DNA of 64,000 nt from Acytostelium subglobosum LB1. Lineage: Eukaryota; Evosea; Eumycetozoa; Acytosteliales; Acytosteliaceae. The position numbers and the translations under genes are program-made. A model generated the notes under the pieces. That model searched no databases. It saw only the letters and a program-made list of their open reading frames with translations, and had not been told where the DNA came from. The stretch spans positions 250,001-314,000 of the forward strand of contig NW_012236509.1 of NCBI RefSeq assembly GCF_000787575.1. Direction: 5' to 3'. Positions 1 to 11,400 of this stretch are shown here, piece after piece; positions within the stretch are counted from its first letter, which is position 1, and every line of letters starts with the position of its first letter.

Positions 1-817
1 GACCACATCATTGTTGTGATTAGTAGGCCAATGTCCAAGGATTTGAAGCTCTTTAGTCCACCCTCGCCATCCATGACTGTCTTCCACTCGACGTGGCCAA
101 TGCCCATGCACACCAAGATGATAAAGGGCAGCAAGAGTATGACGGCGAGTATGTTGCTGACGACGCCGACCTCTTCGGCGCCCCAAATGTTGATGGCCAT
201 CACCGCGAGGATGACAACCACGGCAAAGATCCATCTGCAATGCAGACAGTTGTCGAGGTTGCCGGCCCAGGGGTTGCCAGCGTAGGGCGTGCCCTCGAAG
301 CAATTGGAGAGGTATTGGACAAAGAGTAGGGGGTAGAGGCTGAGGTCGACGATGGTTGAAGTCCATCCAACGAATCCAACAAACATGCTGATGTAAGGGT
401 TGAATGCACGTTCGGCCCACATTGATGCGCCGCCATCCTCCATCGTCAGATTGGCCAGCTCAGCGGTGATCATACCCAGTGGATAGGCCCAAAAGAATGG
501 CAACACCAAGAATGTCAACAAAACATATACAGGAGGGCCAGCGGCCACTGCGCCCTCAATACCATAAGGTCCACCAGATACACAAAAGTACATAATCGCC
601 AAGAATGATATGAATGATATAACTCTTGGTGGTTTCTCTATTTGTTTGATTGAATGAGTTAGTGTGATTGATTGATTGATTGATTGAATGATTGAATGAT
701 TGAATGATGTGAGAGAGACCTACCTTCATGTTTTCCTTTTATAGCAGTGTAATCATCATCGTAGTGCACACTGCCTACTGGGATGATCAATGGTAGGCTT
801 TCATAAGTTAATGACAT
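1..817 (-). CDS. APC-superfamily amino acid/polyamine transporter, 5' part (3' end lies off the window)
   Basis: The gene starts at 817 and runs off the left edge. Exon 1 (817-724) encodes a short cytoplasmic N-terminus, MSLTYESLPLIIPVG..., and one GT-AG intron (723-638) is removed to join KHE to EKPPRVISF. What follows is a strongly hydrophobic protein with the motif SGGPYGIEGAV, the unwound first-helix signature of the APC superfamily, and then ITAELANLTMEDGGASMWAERAF and WGAEEVGVVSNILAVILLLPF. This pattern is typical of the plant PUT / LAT-like branch of H+-coupled polyamine and amino acid transporters in the plasma or organelle membrane. Five or so membrane segments are visible before the edge. 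The substrate cannot be told from this piece. The start is the first Met with no upstream in-frame alternative before AT-rich non-coding DNA. It is divergent from the LUC7-like gene. Confidence 0.82.
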
Positions 818-1801
818 GTTTGAATTCTAAATAGTATCTATCATCTACAACAAAGATAGTATCTTGTAATTGTTAACAAATGATATATATAAATATATAA
901 TAGTAATAAGTTATAAGTAGGAGGACACAAGTTAATTATCAAGTTTGTTGTAGAACACACACAAACAAACACTCAAGAAGGCTAATAGATGAATACACGG
1001 AAAACGACTCGCCTCGTACTCTTCAAACACCCACTCACCATACACACAAACAAACAATAAACACAATCTTACACATCATCTTTCATATCCTAAAATATCT
1101 GGTATGTGGTTCCCACCTGAAATCCACCGATCACCTCAAGATTCAAATGATTTTCATTCGATTACTTTCAAGATAATAAGATAGGTCGTAAATGAATAGG
1201 AGTTATAACTCCTTTGAATTGAATTGAATTGAATTGAAGAGAGACATACAAAGAACATTCATTTATGTATTAGTCATTGGAATAATCAACTTTATCAAAT
1301 ATAAAAAACAACGCATATCCAAGACCAGGCCACTTTGAAGATGAAGATGAAGTTGACTATTCAATTGAATCAAACATAGATATTAATATTTATATATGAT
1401 GGGCAGGCAATGGATATTAATAACATCTTGAAATAGATAGATAGCATTGGTTTTAGATATTTAAGTGTTTGAATTCGTTTGCGATACCTCAACTTATAAG
1501 TCAATAATAATTAATCGAACCTAGTCGACTCTACCTCATAACAACACGGTTGTAGTTGGTATTGATGAATGATTGCCACTGGATGTATAAGTTGATGTCA
1601 GAATGATTATATGTTTGTTGGATATCCCTTCAAAACAAACTAAATCTTGACGACAGAAAGTTGTGTTTGTTGAAGTTTTCAAACTTAGCCTAGGGTTGAG
1701 TGTTTGTAGATGATTCCAACATTTTATAACTCGTATTATTATCACAAACTTAGTTATTACACAATTATAATAATATTCATACATATATATCATATACAAT
1801 A
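818..1801. promoter_or_regulatory. Divergent intergenic region between the transporter and the LUC7-like gene
   Basis: About 1 kb of AT-rich DNA lies between two divergent start codons, so it should hold both promoters. It contains a perfect 16-base palindrome at 1198-1213, followed directly by about five tandem GAATT units (1215-1237), and AT-rich TATA-like stretches near 880-905 and 1780-1800. No coding region or RNA gene was recognised. Confidence 0.5.
1198..1213. repeat. Perfect 16-base palindrome
   Basis: AGGAGTTATAACTCCT equals its own reverse complement. It sits in the divergent promoter region and abuts a short GAATT tandem repeat. It could be a dimeric protein-binding site; no known factor is assigned. 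Confidence 0.6.
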
Positions 1802-3287
1802 ATGGACTCTGTAAGAGCACAGCTTGACGAACTCCTAGGCAAGAATAGAAATATGACGGTAAGTTAAACTCAGAAACAACAACCATTCTAGAACATGAAG
1901 ATGTAGATGTAGATGTAGATGATTTAGATGTTGGAGCAAGAACTATTAGAAGACGCCATGCATATAAATACACTTAGTTGTTGAATGGTAACATTCCTTA
2001 CTCACTCGCATTACTCACTCATACCTCTCTTCCTTCTGCCTCGACCTATCGACCTACTTATTCATCATTATGTACAGCCTAGCGAGAAAGCAAAGAGAAA
2101 GCCTCACTTCTCTGACCAAGACATATGTAAGAATTACCTTTGTGGACTGTGTCCGAACGAGTTATTCACGAATACCGACATTAGGGGCTTTGGACCGTGC
2201 ACCAAGCTTCATGATGAAGACTGTCTAAAACAGTAAGTTGATCATTGAATCAAGCTCCAATATAGTCGAGTTACGAGGTACTAACAATCATTCAATCAAT
2301 CATTCAAACAAACAGGTACAACTTGTGCAAAGATAAAGAACAGTATGACTATGAGAGAGAATGGGCGATGCTAATTGATTCAATCATCATTGATAACGAC
2401 AAGAAGTAAGTATAAGATATATAGTGTTGATGATGAGGAAGAGGATGAGGAGGGCTATACTAAACATCAGATGAATGAATGAATGATTAAGGGTCAAGAA
2501 GAACAAAGAGAGATTGATCATGGATGCTGCCAAACTGGCCGCAGAGGAAGGCCTACAGGACAACAGCAAGGAGTTGACGACACAGATCATTGAGAAGGAC
2601 GACAAGATCAAGGAGCTGCTGAAGAAGGCTGAGGAGCTGGGTGAGGAGGGCCAGATCACAGAGGCTCAGGAGCTGATGGCTCAGGCCGAGCGTCTAAAGA
2701 TCATCAAGGCAGAGTTGGAGCGCGAGGAGGAGTCCAAGTCGCACGACAAGAAGATGTCCGTGTGCGACATCTGTGGCGCTCTGTTGTTCACTGGCGACAA
2801 GGAGAAGAGATCCATGAGTCATCTCGAAGGCAAGAAACACATTGGCTACGACAAGATTCGTACACACATGGAGGAGTACTACAAGAACAACAAGCGCGAC
2901 CTTCGCTACAGGGGTGGTGGTAGCGGTGGTAGTGGCGGCAGTGGCAGTGGCAGCGGAGGATACTATAACAACAACAGAGGTGGTGGCGGTGGTGGTGGAT
3001 ACAACAGAGATGATGGTGGATATAACAGCAGAGGTGGATACAATAGAGGCGATGGAGGATATAGCCAACACAGAGATGGAGGTGGAGGTGGATACAGACA
3101 CAACAATGATGACAGACGAGACAGATACCCAAGAGACCGCGATGGAAGAGGCTCATACTCCTCATCACGAGGCGGCGGCGACTACCAGGACAGACGACGT
3201 GAGTACAACCCATACGACACCCGTGACAGAGACGGACACAGGGAGAGAGAGAGGGACAGAGACTCCCACGATCGTCAACGATCGTAG
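1802..3287 (+). CDS. LUC7-like U1 snRNP splicing factor (LUC7L3/CROP type)
   Basis: LUC7 proteins are U1 snRNP components that help choose 5' splice sites in the nucleus. Four exons (1802-1858, 2078-2232, 2316-2405, 2492-3287) give 365 aa in an unbroken frame. The start MDSVRAQLDELLGKNRNM matches the family N-terminus. A CCCH-type finger follows at about residues 36-64 (C36, C44, C60, H64), with YLCGLCPNELFTNT closest to the CROP/LUC7L3 branch. A coiled coil rich in Glu/Lys leads to a C2H2 finger near residues 190-215 (CDICGALLF...HLEGKKHIGY). The C-terminus from about residue 240 is a Gly-rich tract with many RGG/RGGY boxes and then RD/RE/RS-rich repeats, as expected for an SR-like tail. All introns are GT-AG with sense-strand AATC/ATTC repeats. 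The main family call is secure; paralog assignment is by motif only. Confidence 0.93.
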
Positions 3288-3415
3288 ACACCTCCCTCCA
3301 TCAACCTACCTTCCTTCCTTCCTTTCCACATCATACATTCATTCAAATCAATCAATCTTGATAAACAATACATTCATTTAATGATGGTGAACAACTTCAA
3401 GGTAGTAATACTACA

Positions 3416-4100
3416 TTACTTTGACTTCTTCAGACCCTCGGCAACTTGGGCCTTCTCAATCTCTGATCTTGGCTGCATCTTTGACACTCTGACGTAGTAC
3501 TCCTTGGCCTTGACGTTGTCCTTGAGGGCGGCGTACGTGTCGCCAAGGTAGAGCACGTTGCGGACGAGTAGTGGGTCCTGCTGGTCAGCCTGGAGGAAGT
3601 AGTCGAGGGCCTCCTGGAAGGTGGCGGTGGGTGGGGTACCAAAGAGTGCCGAGGCAATGGTGCGCTCAGCCCAACCAATGTTGGCAACGCTGTAGCACCA
3701 ACGGCCGAGCAGATGGAGCGTGGTGGGGTCGTTTGGCTTGAGCTCGAGCGAGCGCACGGCGTGCTCCTTGATCTTGACGGCGTTGGCGATCTTCTCCTTG
3801 GTGGAGAATGAGGTCGCCCAGCGAGCTGGTCAGGATGGACCACCACTTGTGCAGAGCCCAGTGGGCCTCGTTGCGGGCCAACGCCTGATTGATCAGGTCC
3901 AATGCCTTGTTGAGCAGGTCGAGCTTTGTGTTCTTGTCAGACACCTCCTCCACCTTGTCAAAGTAGCATCTTGCCAGACGCCATGTAATCTCATCATTGT
4001 CTGGGTATGTCTTGAAGGCGCCCTCCATCAAAGTTAGCAACTCAGCATACTTTTGCTCAATGTGCAATTGATCAGCTTGTGTAATGATTGCGTCTGCCAT
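3416..4100 (-). CDS. RMDN/FAM82-type TPR protein (regulator of microtubule dynamics family), frame disrupted
   Basis: The N-terminal half (from Met at 4100) reads MADAIITQADQLHIEQKYAE...WRLARCYFDK...LDLINQALARNEAHWALHKWWSILTSSLGD and the C-terminal half reads SFSTKEKIANAVKIKEHAVRSLELKPNDPTTLHLLGRWCYSVANIGWAERTIASALFGTPP...YLGDTYAALKDNVKAKEYY. The HKWW and DPTTLHLLGRWC motifs are hallmarks of RMDN proteins, which carry TPR-like helices and associate with microtubules or mitochondria. The halves lie in different frames and the switch falls at about 3812-3822. The locus is 685 bases, so one extra base explains it; no GT-AG intron fits. About 227 aa would result, shorter than vertebrate RMDN3. 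The gene is convergent with LUC7. I suspect an assembly or sequencing error, but a real lesion cannot be excluded. Confidence 0.78.
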
Positions 4101-4463
4101 TTTACTATTCTATTCTTTCTTTGTTTGATGAATTAATAAGAATATGTATATATATGTATGTGTATTTGTATGATTAGTTGGTTTGAATGAATGAATGTGT
4201 TTGTGCTGTCAAAGCAATGTGAAGGTGAAACTTGATGTTGTGTGTGAGTAGAGTAGATAAACATGAGCTTTCGCCTTATTTGGAAGAGTAAAACCACAAG
4301 GAAATTTCATTTATTCATTCAAATAATCAAAGAGATAGAGATTACCTTTACTCTTCATTCTAACAAAGATATTGACTCATTCACTTTATTACAAACTAAT
4401 AAACAAACAAACAAATAAACAATTAAACAAATAAATAAGAACACATACTTTTTCAAACAAATA
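4101..4463. promoter_or_regulatory. Divergent intergenic region between the RMDN-like gene and the mitochondrial-type gene
   Basis: This 363-base AT-rich stretch lies between two divergent start codons and probably holds both promoters. It has TATA-like runs near 4145-4160 and an AAAC/AAAT-rich leader at 4395-4450. No gene or structured element was seen. Confidence 0.45.
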
Positions 4464-5110
4464 ATGATTACTAATACTCTCCTCTCAATCAAACCAAGAT
4501 GTTACCGTAACCTATGCTTCCGTCAATTTTCATCACTTAAATCTCATGGACACTCCTCCATGTCTTGTAGCCTGTCAACAGAACAGTACAACTCAAAATA
4601 CCTTTATTCATTTGAGCTCTCCAACTCAACAACAACAAAATTTACTATTAGTCAATTGAAAAGAGAGTACCTGGAGTTGAATCGAAGGGTCAATGTATTA
4701 GAGAAGGATTTATTGATGTTGAAGGATAAATATAGTGTATTAGAAAGAATCAGTAATAAGATTGATATTAGAGTGAGGCTATGAAGGTGTTATTGAGACA
4801 TATTGCAAAGGACATGATGGGATCAACGAGGATATCATATGCAACAACCAATAATCTACGTAAAGTCAATGGAATTGGATCAATACTTTCAAATGATCAG
4901 TTGGACTTGATAGACTATTTAAGAGATGAAGGTTATTTCATTCATAATCCACGTTGTGAATTCACAAAGGATGAACTATTGGACTACTTACAATGTTCAG
5001 ATGATGATCAACAAACAATCAAAGACAAGGAGCACCTTGTCAAACTACTTGACAGATACTCTAGACAACACAATGTTCCGTTTGGTTGCTCTCCATGTCC
5101 GACCTCTTGA
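4464..5110 (+). CDS. Unrecognised protein with likely mitochondrial presequence, frame disrupted
   Basis: Two open frames touch at an ATGA overlap (4781-4784): MITNTLLSIKPRCYRNLCFRQFSSLKSH... (4464-4784) and MKVLLRHIAKDMMGSTRISYATTNNLRK... (4781-5110). The first begins with a basic, Ser/Arg-rich amphipathic segment typical of mitochondrial import signals and continues into a coiled-coil-like stretch (ISQLKREYLELNRRVNVLEKDLLMLKDKYSVLERI). The second holds a compact acidic/helical region (LRDEGYFIHNPRCEFTKDELLDYLQC). The 647-base locus is one base short of a multiple of three, so a single missing base near 4775-4785 would make one 215-aa protein; an overlapping two-gene arrangement is unlikely in a eukaryote. 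No intron fits in the overlap. I do not recognise the family. Confidence 0.5.
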
Positions 5111-5152
5111 GATAACACTCACTCATCGCGACTTTTCCTCGAGTTAGACCTT

Positions 5153-5216
5153 GTTGGGCTGGGCTTGGCCCAGACAACCACCAACACATAATTTCGGGTT
5201 GTGTTGTAGGCCCAAC
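5153..5216 (+). other. Potential three-way-junction RNA or DNA structure
   Basis: An outer 7-bp stem (GTTGGGC at 5153-5159 with GCCCAAC at 5210-5216) encloses two hairpins: TGGGC/GCCCA (5160-5164 with 5168-5172) and CAACACA/TGTGTTG (5182-5188 with 5200-5206). All stems are perfect. It lies between the mitochondrial-type gene and the RNF213-like gene, in a G+C-rich patch unlike its surroundings. It may be a 3' UTR element or a small RNA; no known family was recognised. Confidence 0.5.
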
Positions 5217-5408
5217 TAATGTAGGTCTTTGTTCATTAGCAACATACATCCAATCAATCAATGGAATGAATGAATGTAATGATGATGATTATGTAGATTG
5301 TCAATATAAAGTTGTTATTGTTATATATATACATATAAATAAAGGATATAGAGTTAGTGAATAGACAGAGAGAGATAGAGATAGAGATAGGAGTGTTTAA
5401 GAGTGTAA

Positions 5409-8400
5409 ATGGCAAAGGACTATAACTTACAACTATCATCATTGTACTTTGTTGAACAAAGTCAATCACCAATAGGCGATAACAACAACAACAATGATAA
5501 CAACAATGATAGCAACAATGATAACAACAACAGTCCCAAATTTGCTGTACCAACCAAGTATGCATCAATGGGAAAGATTGTAAACCTTAATATGAATGTT
5601 AAAGCAGGAAAACTAGAGTTGAATGACATGGATAAGCGTAAGCTAGTACTGCCAATCAATCAACATCTAAAGATGAGGTATGTAATGAGATGATCATCAG
5701 TCGTTCAATTCATGCATGGATGTACTAAGCTTCAGGAACACCACAACTTTTAGGATGAGCGCCAAGAGTACAACCATCATTGTTGACTGCCCTGTTCCTG
5801 CCATTCCTTTGGAATCAGTCAGCAAGGACAAATGGAATCCTGTGGAATCCATGGACCCGTTCGTTGTGGCACTGAAGGATGTCCGGCGATTCATCTGCAT
5901 CTCTAACTTCTCAGAGGTGCCAAAGAAGTTGATCAAGTTCAACAACGAGCATAATCTGATCGTATTCGATGATGAGAGTGTTGACGCTGATGCTGCATCC
6001 ATATTCTTTAACGCCGACCAGGACATACAAGAGGAGGGTGGCGACAACAAGGATAAGGACAAGGACAAGGACAACAAAGGCAAGGGTGGTTTATTCTCGA
6101 GGATACTCAACTCTGCGGCGAAGGTCATCAAGAATGCCATTGCACCCACTGAGACATTCGATACAACGACACTACTTGGTTTGATCAAGTATTATAACAA
6201 GTGCGTGTCGATCAGTACCAAGGAGAAGGAAGTCATCCTTAATCAGCTGAACAATGTCAAGCCTCCACCTGTTACCGACTTTGAGAGTCTACGCGACAAG
6301 GAGGCCCTAAAGAAGCTCTCCAACGACAACAAGAACTCACATGTAGTCTCATTCCAGATCTTGATGAAGATTGATAAGTATGCTCATCCAACTGGATTGA
6401 TTGGAACAATTCCAATTCAATTAATAACTCACTCACTCAATCAAACATTTAGTGTCCTGCCAGATGGTCTTGGCGAGTCAAAGAGTATGCTCTTGGAGAG
6501 CTTTACCAAGTTCCGGTATCAAGCTCGTGCACCCTTAGTGAGCGAAGAGATATTCAAGATATTCCTCTTGAATAATTGGCTAAAGAACGATCCAAACGTG
6601 GCAGACCTATTGCTCCGCACGTCATTCCTGTACATCGAACTGTTTGGATCGGAGAAACACATTGACGTCATGTTCTCAGCCTTTATCAACTATGTTCAAA
6701 CCATGAATATGTTTGATCTTGAGGACTTGTACACCACCTACAGCACCATATGCTCAAACAATCGAGTCCAACTACTCAGTCTCTTTGCCAAGCAATTCAA
6801 TCTATTCAGTCCACATGTAAGTAGTGTTTGATTGATTGATCGATTGATTATGCAATATTCTAACACACTTCATCCATGCTTCCATCCATCCATCATCAGA
6901 ATGAGCTTGGTCAATACCATCTAGTCTTCCAGAAGTTTGTTGAGCATACTAACTATGCAAGCGAGAAGAACAAGTTCGCTCCATTGTTTAAGAACATTGG
7001 TATGTCCAAGAATGTGATTGATTGATAGGCGGCATCTTACTCACTCATCACACTCATTCACTCACTCAATCAATCATTAGACCTCAACGCACTCAATCCA
7101 TTGATGCTTGGATTCATCCTACAAATGAGCCAGAAGTTCCAACAAGAGGATGTGGTCCAGGATATATATTATAACTTGATTCAATACCCAGATGAATTCA
7201 TCAAGGCCACCAGTAAGATGGATGCCTACAATATCAAGAATTTGGGCACAAAGTTATCAAGTCGAATTCGCAATGACTTCAGAACGACAGGACTTACCAA
7301 GTACATCGAGTTACTCCATCATACCCAATTCTATTCTGTACTCGATGGTGTCGCATGTCAACCAAACGACTTCACCTTTGACACCAAGAAGGAGTTGTTG
7401 AACATGGGTCGGGATGACAACAACAAGTGCATCACATTCCTTCAAAACAAGATCATGATCAGCGCCAGTATCGATGAGTACGTGACTCTGTTGTTGGCAG
7501 TCCCAGCCTATCGCGTTCTTCAAGAGGGAAACAAAAGGTTTCCCTGCACGTTGATTTATATCAACTTGATGTCCGAGAGAGAGTTGGCACTCAGGGCCAC
7601 AGCAAGTGAGATGCAACCATGGACAGGAGATCACTTCCAGTCTTATTGGGACCTGTGCAAAAACATGGTCGATACACTCTACATTTACTCGCATTATATG
7701 CCGATTGACGTGATCAAGTACAGTCTTCCCCACTTGATGCTCGTCAACAAACTAATCACAATGTCCTTGAAAGACTTTGTGGACACCAAGCTCTTGCAAC
7801 GAATCGAGAAGTACCTTGTGCTACAACAACCATCATGTGACAACAATGTCATTCACTGGCCCAACGAGTTCACCATGTACATGGAGAATAAGATCAAGGT
7901 GAGTACATCGTATGCTTGGCTCCAAACAATTCAATATCAATCAATCATGCTAACTCTGGAGCCCACCCCTTCACTCGAACAGATACACGACATGTTGATC
8001 AATGCTTATAAGATGAACTGCATGAACTTAAAGAGCGATGATGTACAGACAAAGGCATTGTTTGATGAGATTGCAAGGCTGTTGCTGAGATACTTTGATG
8101 TCAAGTTGAATGATCATATTGCCATGTTCAAGGAGGCTGAGGAGAAGCTCAATCAGTTCAATTGCTACATCAGCGCAGCCAATGTACTCAGCAGAACATT
8201 CTCCATCCATTGTCCAATCAATGAGAGCAAAGAGAATAGATCTGGACTCATCCTCCAGCGTTTGAAAGAGGTGCTGCCAAAGGTCAGGCAACAGATAGTG
8301 GACAGCTGTACCAAGAATGGACTGGTCATCAACAATGATCAATCATTGATGTTCCTCGGACACTTTGGACGACAGAGTCACAATCAGTTCTTCCTGGCCA

Positions 8401-11400
8401 TCATCAACTTTTATGCCAAGTCATCGTCAGACGCCAACAAAGTGATCAATGTTGACATGCTATGCGAGCGAACCAAGACCCTGATGCAAGACATCATCAA
8501 CATGAACCCTGACATCGAGGTCACCGACCTTTTCCAAGAGTTTGCCAACTTCTCTGGTATCTCCCAACGAAATGAGATCATCACAATCTACAAATACTTC
8601 AATGTCAATGATGGAGTGGCAGCTGACCCAAACAACAACAACAACAAACAAGTTGACGCAGCCAAGAATGAGAATAAGATCATCGATTTCATCACGAGGA
8701 TCACATCGATCTATGGATACAAGAAGAACTTGGACATTTTGTTTGGATTCCTTCAGAATCATCAGGACATCAAGATCCACGATTGGGAGGAGCGTCGAGA
8801 CTACCTCAACAACCGCATCAATATCTTCATGAATGGCGATGAGAAGGGCGTCCAGGACTGCCAGGTCTTCTTCAAGTTGGTGTCGCGTGCACTTGGCGGA
8901 CTGGACTACACGCAGCTCGAGTACTTCAAGGATGTGCCGGTCGACCTGCTCAAGTTCTACTCCTGCTTCAAGGGCGACAATTTCATCAAGAAGTGTGACA
9001 TCATCACGCAGAACCTGCTCACGGACACGGTCAACGACAGCTTGCTCACCAAGACGATTAACGTGCACTCGATCCTCGCGCCACTCATCACAGCCTACAC
9101 AAGTGGCAAGTCCTACTCACTGGAGGATTTTTGCAAAGCCGTGTATCAACGCATCAGCACGACCGACTCGCAGTTCCAGGTGTGCCTCGACAAGATCAAG
9201 GTGGTCACCAGCTCGTTCGCCCAGGTCCAGGTGCTGTTCTCGACTGCCACAGGCACGTACAGCCTCGAGACTATCCTCCCAGCAGTTGTCAACCTGTTGG
9301 CCAAGTCTGAGTTTGTGTCGCGCACATCCAAGTTTGAAGAGGGCCTTTTGGATTGGTTCATTGAGGTCAAGGCCGACAAGACCAGTGTGGTACACAATCA
9401 AAACAACATCGAGGACTTTGATCAAGGACTCAAGTTCGTCATGAACAACAAGCAGTTGACCAAGGCCAAGCAGGAGCAGATGGCCAACATCGAGAACTTT
9501 GCCACACTAGTTGTATTGCTCAAGCGCATCCACAATCTGCACTGCCAGCTCGACAGCACCTTCCACCCGCGATACTTCAAGGGCGAGATCAAGATGGACA
9601 TTCGTCAATCAAACATCCAAAAGTTCCAACACATGGAGAAGCAGCTGGAGGCACATCTCAGGGAGTGGCGCGAATCAATCAAGATGTTGCCACCCCAGCT
9701 CTGGCTCCTTCGCTCACAGGCGCTCTCATCGATGATCAAAGAGGTGGGTGAGCATCTTGATTCTGGGCCCACCGCAGACCCCACGGTGTTGGCANTTCAG
9801 GCTGACGCCCTACATCAGGTATTGCTTCCCCACAGTCGTGCAGGCTGATCTCTTGACCATCTTTAAGGAGTACCCCCAGCGTATGTTCCCAAAGGACCAG
9901 GCAAACTACATTGACTTCCTCATACAGTTGGTAGCGATTCTCAAAGAACGCAACTTTATGGATGTGTACGACCTCAATGAGGACATGGACAGCATGGGGC
10001 CAATGATACACACACTAACAGACAAGCGCACAGTGTTTGACGTGCTGACACAGCTCAACAACAGCAAGATGCCAGACCCCGGGCAGGTCTTCTACGCACA
10101 CACCTTTGACTCGGAAATGGAGCACTTCTTCCGCATTTCCAAGCATGTCAAGGGTGCCGTACTGTTCCTGCTCGGCATTCCAAAGAGGAAGGAGAGGCTG
10201 TTGTACAAGCTGTCCAAGTATCATCAGAACCAGCGATCATTGACATTGTCGCGCATCTACATCATCTCGCTGGAGCGAAATGATGGCCAGGAGTTGTTTA
10301 CATTCATCGATCGCTACAATGAGAAGATACAAATCAATCATTGGGGACCAGAGATAAAGAAGCAATGGATCGCCAGCTCGGCCATCAAGTCACTCAATCT
10401 TCTCCAGGGACCAAGTGGCACGGGCAAGACATTCTATGTCCACTCGCTCAAAAGCACAGTGGCGGCATCGACCACGGTCCACTTCCGACCCGGCTTTGAT
10501 CCCAAGTCTCTGATCGACACGTTTGAGAACTTCAAGTATCAGCAGTTCCCCGCAGGCACCAATGTGCTCGTCCACTTCCTGCTCTCACCCTATGCCGACA
10601 TGGACCAATTCAATCAGTTCATCTACCCACTAATTATGCGTGGCTTTGTGTTTGGACATCGTGTTGGCGAGATCATCAACATACCTGAGACCATCAACCT
10701 CCAATGCTTCATCGAGATTGGTTCGCCATTGGAAGAGTGCAAGCTCAGCATTGCTGATTACGTCTCCCAATCAATCCCCCTCATTCAACTCCTGGCCAAG
10801 CCCATCAGATACGAGAACTCCAACTGGATGTTCACCAAAGACTGCCACGACACACTCACCAAGTTCCTGCCCAGGGCAGTCGCCAATATCGATTCATACA
10901 TTCGCGATGACGTCACAAGCATTGCACGCAGCCTGGAGCCAGCATACCGTGTGCCATCGATCACACATCACCAGCGCACCAACTTCCTGCATCTCCTCTG
11001 CGAGCGTCTCAAGTTCCACACCGTGTATCTTGTATTCCATCGATACCTCCAGCAGAACGGCCATCCCGTCAACCGCATGCTCACACCCGATCAGCTTTAC
11101 AACCAGTTCGTGCTCGAGTCGGTCAAGCTATCTGACCCAATCTTTGCCTCCAATCAAATGATCCAAGAACGCCCGCCACTAATCACCTGCCCCTCGCTAC
11201 CTGTGGACGAGGCCGATGGGTTCAAGATGGCCATGGTGGACTTTGTCGACTTCTCCAACAACCCACACGTCCAGCACGTCGACACATTGATCACGCAGGA
11301 CCAGGCCAAGGCCTCGCCAGCACAATTCAGAAATGCGATCAGCAACGCCTTTGGTATCCATTCGCGAACATACATCCTGGGCAACCTCAGCCAGCAGTAC

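Noticed and set aside
1536-1973. 145-codon minus-strand open frame over the LUC7 promoter and first exon
   Set aside because: It overlaps a well-supported exon and intron on the other strand and is low-complexity Ser/Thr/Tyr.
2694-3381. Long open frames on both strands opposite the LUC7 RGG tail
   Set aside because: They arise from the repetitive Gly/Arg/Asp codons and read as Thr/Val/Ile- or His/Cys-rich nonsense.
8460-9068. 202-codon minus-strand frame inside the giant gene
   Set aside because: It mirrors the plus-strand coding bias; the plus frame is continuous for 13.5 kb and carries recognisable AAA+ motifs.
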